Origin: Amphimallon solstitiale
Taxonomy: Eukaryota > Arthropoda > Insecta > Coleoptera > Scarabaeidae
Direction of reading: 5' to 3'
DNA: 64,000 bases
Assembly (NCBI GenBank): GCA_963170755.1
Contig: OY720680.1
Span: forward strand, 66,675,294-66,739,293
The notes under the pieces are model-generated. The model searched no databases and was not told where the DNA came from. It worked only from the letters and a program-made list of their open reading frames with translations. The position numbers were made by a program, and so were the translations under genes. Shown here piece after piece: positions 57,538 through 64,000 of this stretch. Within the stretch, counting starts at the first letter, position 1. Every line of letters begins with the position of its first letter.

Positions 57538-57818
57538 TGTACGAACTGACCTATAAGTTGTTTATCAGACAATGTATACGTTTCAGCATATAAATAGTTG
57601 AAGACTTGTAAGTGGCTGCCAAAAGTTGTCCGAGCTGTGCTAATTAGGGGTATTGAGCAACTTAATTCTTTACGAATGGTTGTACTAACGGCAACTGTAT
57701 ATTTAAAACATTTTTCACGATTATTTAGATCATTTATGCGTACCAAACAAGTAAATACCAATTGTGATTTGTCCTGTTTGGTTTTATCAAATCGCAATAG
57801 TTTTGCAATTAGCTGCAC
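57538..57818 (-). CDS. Possible internal exon of an unknown protein
   Basis: The minus strand has an acceptor-like TTTATTTCAG ending at 57,819, then 281 bp open in one frame, then GTGAGT (57,537-57,532) as a donor. The translation starts VQLIAKLLRFDKTKQDKSQL, continues VFTCLVRINDLNNREKCFKY and ends YTLSDKQLIGQFV. It matches none of the transposon proteins in the window and I do not recognise it. Family A copy 7 begins about 10 bp upstream of the acceptor, inside the presumed intron. No neighbouring exon was found in the window, so a lone exon remnant or chance open frame remains possible. Confidence 0.35.
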
Positions 57819-57829
57819 CTGAAATAAAT

Positions 57830-58446
57830 GATGAAAATGTTCGTCTTTGAGTTTTTTGCAGATGTCCACGTTTTGAAGTCCCCTGATACCGAAAAAGTGA
57901 TTTTTTAAAAATGTCTCTGTCTATCAGTGTGTGTGACCACGATACCGGTCAAATTTTGTATTTATGACTATAATGTGCCTCTTGGGATCTGATTAGATTT
58001 TCAGTAAAATCGGTAGACTGGAAGTAGTAGTTTACTTCAGTGAAAAAATCGAATTTTGCCAATATTTAGTAAACTACTAAGTTTAAACAAATTTTCAAAA
58101 TTCGAACCCGGAGTACCACTTTTACTCTTGTCGAATAGCGAGTTTTTGCAAATATGTTGTAAATTATGCATTCTATATCAAGAATACAACAGTATTTAGA
58201 GCTAGATTTGCAATATTTTTTGTATACATGAAATGTCAACATTCGGACCGAAATTAACACTTTTACTCTTAGCGAATAGCACTTTTTCATCGAATAACTT
58301 GCAAAGTATACATTCAATAGGTATTTAATAAAAGAATAGGGGAACTTAGAATAGGATTTTGAATAATTTTCGTAAAAAAAAATATTAAAATTCTATAGTT
58401 CGAAACTCATGTACTTATAAGAAAGTCGTGTGGTGGCCACATCTTA
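57830..58446 (-). repeat. Family A copy 7, inverted, microsatellite nearly lost
   Basis: Runs from GATGAAAATGTTCG to the hairpin end GTGTGGTGGCCACAT at 58,446. The outermost TACGTATAAGAAAGT of the first end is missing. At the microsatellite position only CTCTGTCTATCAGTGTGTGTG remains as a short imperfect tract. One module is deleted relative to the copy at 832. Confidence 0.82.
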
Positions 58447-59457
58447 TTATTTAGCAAGTAGATAAGCATCAAGATGACTCAAGAACATGCAAATATATTA
58501 ATATGGTCTTTAACATTTTTTATTAACATCTATTTATGGATAACTTCACACAATAGCTGAAGTTATTTATGTTAAGTATAATAACAAACGTATATATTCT
58601 GGCACTGGAAGAAAAGTGATTATTAAAACAATTTATTTTGATTAATTAATTGAAATTAGTAAGCAGTGGTTGTGTATTAGCTCTTCATTTACAGTATGAG
58701 TTTATAGCTCCAGTAACCTCTTCTTCGGTTAATAATACAAAAGCCATCAGAATTTAGTCGCCTCCTTGTCTTCTTCTTTCCATTTTCATACTTTATCTTT
58801 GTTTTCCTCTACTTCTTTTCGTCTGCATTATCATCCTCTTCGTCTTATTTTTAATCTCCTTCTTAGCCTTCATTGTATTTTTTTCTTCTTTCTGATCTTC
58901 TTGGTTTTTGTCTTTCACAATTTATCTTCTTCTTCATCTGCTTCTAATGCGTTTTCGTCTTTGTCTTCGACTTCCTTTTCTTTACACCTTCTTCGTTGGT
59001 ACGTTTTAAAAGAACGTACACTCCAAATTCTCTTTTCAGGAACGTCTTCTTCAGTTTGAATGCTTCAAAAGCCAAGTCAGAATAGAGACTTGATTCCTTT
59101 TTCTCCGTCTCTTCTTATTCTGCTTGATACTTTTCTTCGTCTTTGTCCTCTTGATCTTCCACTTCATCGTCGTCTTTATCTTCTTTTTCTACCTCCTCAT
59201 TATCTTCGTTTGTCTTTGTTCTCTTTTCTTCTTCGCCTCACATTCTACTAATTGCAATTTGCAAATTAAAGACGATGCAGAATTGATAATGACAACTGTG
59301 AAAGCGTAGTTCTTAGTTCTGTAATAAGTTTTCGATAATTAGAAATATAAGTTTTTTACAAACGGAATTTTTGCTTCTAGTCATAATCCAGTAGAGAGGA
59401 TATGAAACATTTCTACTTAAAATTTAACATCAGTTAACAACATAGACATATTATAAC
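58447..59457. other. No gene; strongly pyrimidine-biased stretch 58,755-59,245
   Basis: For about 490 bp the plus strand is dominated by C and T, with recurrent CTTCTTCTT and CGTCTTTGTCTTC-like units. The other strand would code for runs rich in Lys, Glu, Asp and Arg, but is interrupted by stops. It may be a degenerate repeat once coding for a charged region, or a simple polypyrimidine tract. No domain recognised. Confidence 0.5.
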
Positions 59458-61508
59458 TAGGGCGCAGACGTCCCAGGTTTAAACTACGACGGAGTTACAA
59501 CGGAGCAAAGAAATAATGTAAACAACACACATTTACTGAATAGCATTATTCATATGGTGAACTGCAACATCTGTTGTTTACTTGAAAAGTGATTGAAAAC
59601 GACAACAAAAAATGCTCATCAAAAAAGGAATTAATGAGTAAAATCCTTTCTTCATCGGCGTAGGTAGAAGCGCGAGGGGTTTCTAACATTTATTATAGAT
59701 ATTTACCTTATCTTTCCCAAGAGAAATAAAGTTACATATATGTATATACCTATTTATACTTACGTTAGTTCCGTTTTTTAATTGTTTTGACTGTTAATTA
59801 CGTACTTCGTAATTTAAGTAATAGTTCCAGTTTAATCCCGTTTCATTGAATCGACTTCTCCCAATTAACTAGACGTAAGTGTGAACTGGATTTCGTTTAC
59901 TTTCAATAAGATACGCATACATTTTTAGTTATCATTTATTTAGATCTAGAACATTGTTTATGTTACTATCATATGGAAGAACGTCGAGAAATACATCGTC
60001 AAACAATGGTTGGATTGAGGGTCATACTGATTGTATATATATCCATTCTCAGTGATTCCGATATTTATTGCATAGTCTGTAAAATGCCCAAAAAGTGCAC
60101 GTACAACGTCACTTAGCATCGCTAAAACATAAACAGAGATTGGACCCGTTGAAAGCTGACAATTTTAAGGAAAAACTGTATGAAGCTCTAATGGCGGCTA
60201 ATATCCCATTAAAGAAACTCGACAATCTCACTTTCAAAATATTTCTTCAAAAATATACTGGTCGAAATATTCCTGATGAATCCACCTTACGCAAATATCA
60301 TGTTTCTAAGTGCTTCACGAAAACAGTAGAATGCATTAGAAGACGCTTTCAAATCAGTACCTATGGATAAGAGCCGACGAAACTGTCGATATATTAGGAA
60401 GCTGTGTGGTAAATGTTGTAGGTGGTGTACTACATTCAACTATTCCATATAACAGTTGATGTGGAAACGGTTGCTAAAACCATTGACGGGAATTTGCACA
60501 AAATGCTTCTATCAGATGACAGGTACAAGGAAAAAATACTTTTGTTAGTGACAGTGTCGCATATATGTTAAAAACAGGCAGACTTTTAAAGGAAACATAT
60601 CCTTATATGCTCCATATTACTTGTGTAGCACATACTCTGCACAGAATCTGTGAATATATCAGACACACCTATGCGGTAGTTGATAGCCTTGTATCCGCTT
60701 TAAAAGAAGTTTTCATCCGCTTTAAAAGAAGTTTTCAGAAAAGCACCACTGAGAGTAGCTCTTTACAAGGAAAAACGTCCATCTTTTTCACTGCCTCCCT
60801 CGCCAGTAATAACTAGATGGGGATCATGGTTGGAAGCTACTAGTTTTTATGCAGCGAATTTCGTTACATATTTAAATGACAACGCTCGAAGTATTTCTGA
60901 GTGCAAGGAACTAACACAATTCCCAAATTAAAAAAATCAGTTGTTATTCCTTCAGGAACACTTTGGAAATTTGCCTAAACTAATCACATACTTTGAAAAT
61001 CGAAATGTCAAATTAAAAGACGGATTAACCACATTAGATGTGGCTAGTAATAATTTCAAAAGTGACTTCGAATGCGGCCCTCGGCAAAAGTTAGAAGCAG
61101 TTTTAAATAGAAATCCAGATTTAATAATATTGCGGCAATTGTGTATGGGGACAATGACACAAAATCTAACTGCTAAATACGCTGAAATAAAAGAATATTT
61201 CCAGTACGCACCTATAACCAGCTGCCATGTAGAAAGAATGTTTTCTATCTACAAGGATGTACTTCATTCAAAAATAACAAACCTTACAGAAGAGAACCTT
61301 GGGAAAGTATTGCTAGTAAATATTAATACTCCTTTACTCGACTTGAACTACAAAATGAACAAATAATAATAAGGTATTTTGTATTTTATAGATCACCAGC
61401 CACTTGTTATCCAATTATATAAATAAAATTAAGACCTCTTTAAAAATACAACATTTCAATAGTGCGCCCATGGGCGATGAGTCATCAACCGTTCGTGTCC
61501 GCGCCCTA
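59458..61508 (+). mobile_element. hAT element (family H), complete by termini
   Basis: Starts TAGGGCGCAGACG and ends CGTGTCCGCGCCCTA, imperfect inverted repeats, with the 8-bp duplication ATTATAAC at 59,450-59,457 and 61,509-61,516. An 8-bp duplication is the hAT hallmark. The gene fills most of the 2,051 bp. Partial copies of the same family lie at 24,440-25,092 (minus), 40,179-41,768 and 56,049-56,622. Confidence 0.92.
59973..61366 (+). pseudogene. hAT transposase (family H), multiply frameshifted
   Basis: MEERREIHRQTM at 59,973 starts the protein. The BED-like finger region is damaged by a deletion (compare MASWIKGHTDCM at 24.6 kb). A clean stretch then reads QRHLASLKHKQRLDPLKADN up to RRRFQISTYG, including NIPDESTLRKYHVSKCF. 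Next come LLVSDSVAYMLKTGRLL and YPYMLHITCVAHTLHRICEY. A 22-bp tandem duplication (60,695-60,738) causes a frameshift; after it PPSPVITRWGSWLEATSFY is read in another frame. The last part, MLFLQEHFGNLPKL onward, ends with YAPITSCHVERMFSIYKDVL, the hATC dimerisation motif, and stops at 61,366. Inactive. Confidence 0.88.
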
Positions 61509-61516
61509 ATTATAAC

Positions 61517-63028
61517 TTAAAGTTCACGCAGTTCTGTATGTATCCGATTCTGGTGTCTATTAAAACCACATCTATATGTGTGTTAAAATATGTTAAAAAT
61601 AGAATAAAGAATATTCTGCAAAAGATTCAGGGAAAATCCTTTTGCCCTGCTGATTCAGCAATGCGCGATTTCGTAGTCGTCAACTTGACTCTGAAACGGA
61701 AAACAAAGTTAAATTGGTAACATTTTTACGAGCGGGCGGCGGTCTTGGGCTGGTTCAAATAAAACAACAACAACAACAAAATAAACGAATGGAAAAAACA
61801 CAAAAGGAAGAAAGACGGTATTTAAAATTTCTACTGAACCGAACGTGTAAAAAAAGATTGTAAAATAAACGCAAAAAGAGTCAATAAGAAATGGGTATGG
61901 AACAGTTTTTTTCTGGACTTTATTGATACAAGTTAACATTTAATAGCCGGCACGATTTACGGCCACGGTTTTGTACACGTTTATAAACAGTTTAATTCTA
62001 AAAAAATATATAAACATGCTTTATATATGCTTGAAATTCTGTACCATGATTACAAACATTGAAACACCGGGTTAAAAATTTCAGGAATTACAGAATAGTC
62101 GAAATAAGCAAGGGGCAAGTAACCCATAAAAAATAACATTTTATGCATATGTATACATTGTATATACAATGCAAGGAGTAAATATTAAAAGTGATAGTAA
62201 AAGAATTATGTTTGATTCATGTTTTTAATCTGTTTTTTAAGAATATAAGGATTCTTAAAAAACTGGAAAGATTAAAAAATAAATCAAATATAATTATCTT
62301 ATTATCACTTTTAAGACAGCAAAGTTATCTATAAAATTTAAATTCCAATTTGTTTCAGTGTAATGCGGGTTTTATACGAATTCATAAAACTAAAAAAGTT
62401 TTTATTGGTTTTGCATTCTAATTTTTCTAATTCAGTCGGTAAGGTATTCGTATTATAAGTGTGAGTCATTTAAGAGTGACGAGTGACGTATGTTGTAACT
62501 ACTATAGAATAAAACACACGTATAACCAATGAAAATATAATATGTACAATATTTAAAAGAATTTATAGTTTAAAATAAATAATAATATGTATATTATAAT
62601 AACTTTATAATGTTGATGGAGTTGATGTGAATATAGGTAACTAAATAATTGATTACTAGTTAAATAATGCTTAGGAAAAACTTGTAAACGAATAATCGAT
62701 ATAAGAATTTAAATTTAACACAAAAACGTTATGAAAGTTATCTTTTTTAAGTCAAGCAAAATTAACCTTTGGCTATAGTCAAATATCATAATTTAAACAG
62801 TTTAATATTTTGTAAATTATTCTTTTATGGGTTAGCTTCTATATTTAAATAACAGTTCCTGCTGTAATATTCAATGTAGTTATATAGTACAAAAATTAGA
62901 TTTTAAAAATCATCCTTTCTTATTTGAAAGTAATAAATACTTTTTCTTTATATAGGAAGGCAAAATCAATATCAATAGAAAAACTTATCGAGTGGTCGAT
63001 TTTTGTGTACCAAGAATATTATATATAT
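61517..63028. other. No recognisable gene
   Basis: Very AT-rich. A (CAA)n-like run at 61,762-61,780 is the only simple repeat. No frames with known domains. Confidence 0.4.
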
Positions 63029-63510
63029 TGTTGTGTTCCTTCAGGGAACGAGGAAAAGAGGGCAGCTGTCACCAGGGCAGTACTTTTTTTATAGAGAGTA
63101 TTCCGCAACTCTTGTGGACGTTCGAGGGGCTATGCCCAAGGAGTTGTAGTCCGCCTTCACACTAGGTTAAAAAACACAATACGTGATAACGGTAAATTTA
63201 TTGATTAAACAATAAAAACTACAACTGCACGAAATCCACTCTTGACTTACTGACAAGTAGCACTAAGTAACTAGTGAACTAGTAAATTGTAAGTGAACTT
63301 GTAGGTAGTAAGTGAAGTTGCTGGCCTGTAGGGCCGTATTTATAGTCTGTGGTGTCGCAATGTTTACCGCTAAGAACTTCTAGAATCTAGTGGTGCGTAC
63401 CACTTCTTGTCTTGTTTTTCTCTTAAGAAGTGTCTGGAATAGGATTAGACGTGACTCGTATTTACGATTTTGAGATCCCTTCTAAATACATCCCTTATGG
63501 ATTGTTTACA
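63029..63510 (-). repeat. Probable solo LTR
   Basis: The block is TG...CA bounded (TGTTGTGTTCC at left, GATTGTTTACA at right). It carries, on the minus strand, a TATA box (TATAAATA, complement of 63,337-63,344) and about 140 bp downstream an AATAAA signal (complement of 63,197-63,202). This spacing of promoter and polyadenylation signal is that of an LTR. No internal region, primer-binding site or second LTR is seen, and no matching target duplication could be identified, so the assignment is tentative. Confidence 0.5.
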
Positions 63511-63648
63511 TTTTTCGAGTTTGTTTATATTATTATTTTTAAAAGCCTCATTATAATTTCGTATTAACGTATGTGGAATTTTTAGGTTTCTATTATTATG
63601 AATTGGAGTTTAATATTTAATACTTAATTAATTTGCTCGCGGTATGCG

Positions 63649-63651
<3 letters not shown>

Positions 63652-63729
<78 letters not shown>

Positions 63730-63730
63730 T
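63652..63730. repeat. (TA)n microsatellite
   Basis: About 79 bp of uninterrupted or nearly uninterrupted TA repeats, able to form a hairpin on either strand. Confidence 0.95.
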
Positions 63731-63739
63731 CTGGGCAAT

Positions 63740-63855
63740 CAGGATGAAAAAACAGGAACAACCTAGCCTATGTGTGGGATCGGGATAAACAAGAACAAAC
63801 TGGCTTTTATGTGGTAACGGGAAAAACAGGTACAATTCCGCTTTCTCCCTGAAAT
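63740..63855 (+). repeat. Three ~39-bp minisatellite units
   Basis: Units starting near 63,740, 63,781 and 63,819 share GGGAAAAACAGGAACAA followed by a CT-containing tail (CTGGCTTTTATGTGG-like). They lie directly beside the TA tract. Confidence 0.6.
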
Positions 63856-64000
63856 AAGTATTGTTAACATGGACGATTCTGCCTTTGCGTAACATTTATC
63901 ATCTTAAACTGAATATGTTGTTCTTCTAATGTTTGCTTTCTCCCGATTTCAACGTTATTCTTAGCATGGTGTAGTTCAAGGTACTCCCGAACATTCAAAA

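Overview
The window looks like AT-rich arthropod, most likely insect, nuclear DNA. No multi-exon host gene, rRNA, tRNA or CRISPR array can be recognised. What can be recognised is almost all transposable-element (TE) debris: Tc1/mariner/IS630 relatives, several hAT lineages, a Ginger element, a pogo-like element, a tyrosine-recombinase (Crypton-like) element, fragments of LINE and Penelope-like retroelements, a probable solo LTR, and an abundant non-autonomous family (called family A here) that carries microsatellites. This mix, the TA target duplications, the very short introns inside transposase genes and the base composition are the basis for calling it an insect; the order was not determined.

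Layout. 0-1.6 kb: an inverted terminus and two tandem copies of family A. 1.6-5.6 kb: nothing recognised. 5.7-8.8 kb: a decayed hAT transposase broken by a 333-bp insert that carries a hammerhead-ribozyme motif and has a 12-bp target duplication; a GIY-YIG (Penelope-like) fragment lies beside it. 10.2-11.4 kb: a second hAT relic. 13.8-16.3 kb: a Ginger-type element with 182-bp inverted repeats. 17.1-20.2 kb: a mariner-like transposase split by 2.1 kb of unknown DNA. 20.3-21.0 kb: family A. 24.0-25.2 kb: an element with ~75-80-bp inverted repeats containing a hAT fragment. 26.8-28.8 kb: a hAT relic joined to a mariner relic. 29.5-32.3 kb: the best-preserved element, with an uninterrupted 361-aa DDE transposase and very long inverted repeats. 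32.9-35.2 kb: a pogo-like element. 35.7-36.7 kb: family A. 36.8-37.3 kb: LINE relic. 40.2-42.6 kb: hAT relic and tandem repeats. 42.9 kb: a strong 140-bp palindrome. 44.7 kb: recombinase first-exon relic. 46.2-48.3 kb: an IS630-like element with a D-to-N change in the catalytic triad. 48.9-54.8 kb: a four-level nest (IS630-like > family A > tyrosine-recombinase element > mariner-like element). 55.1-57.0 kb: LINE relic, and a mariner relic duplicated around a hAT fragment. 57.5-57.8 kb: a possible single host exon. 59.5-61.5 kb: a complete hAT element with 8-bp target duplication. 63.0-63.9 kb: solo-LTR-like sequence, (TA)n and a minisatellite.

Only the 361-aa transposase at 30,477-31,562 appears undamaged; the other coding regions carry stops, frameshifts, insertions or truncations. 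The most interesting items are the hammerhead-bearing insert, the recombinase element with palindromic ends whose coding frame is restored at the join when its guest is ignored, and the microsatellite-carrying family A. All family assignments come from reading translations and termini by eye; no database search was possible.
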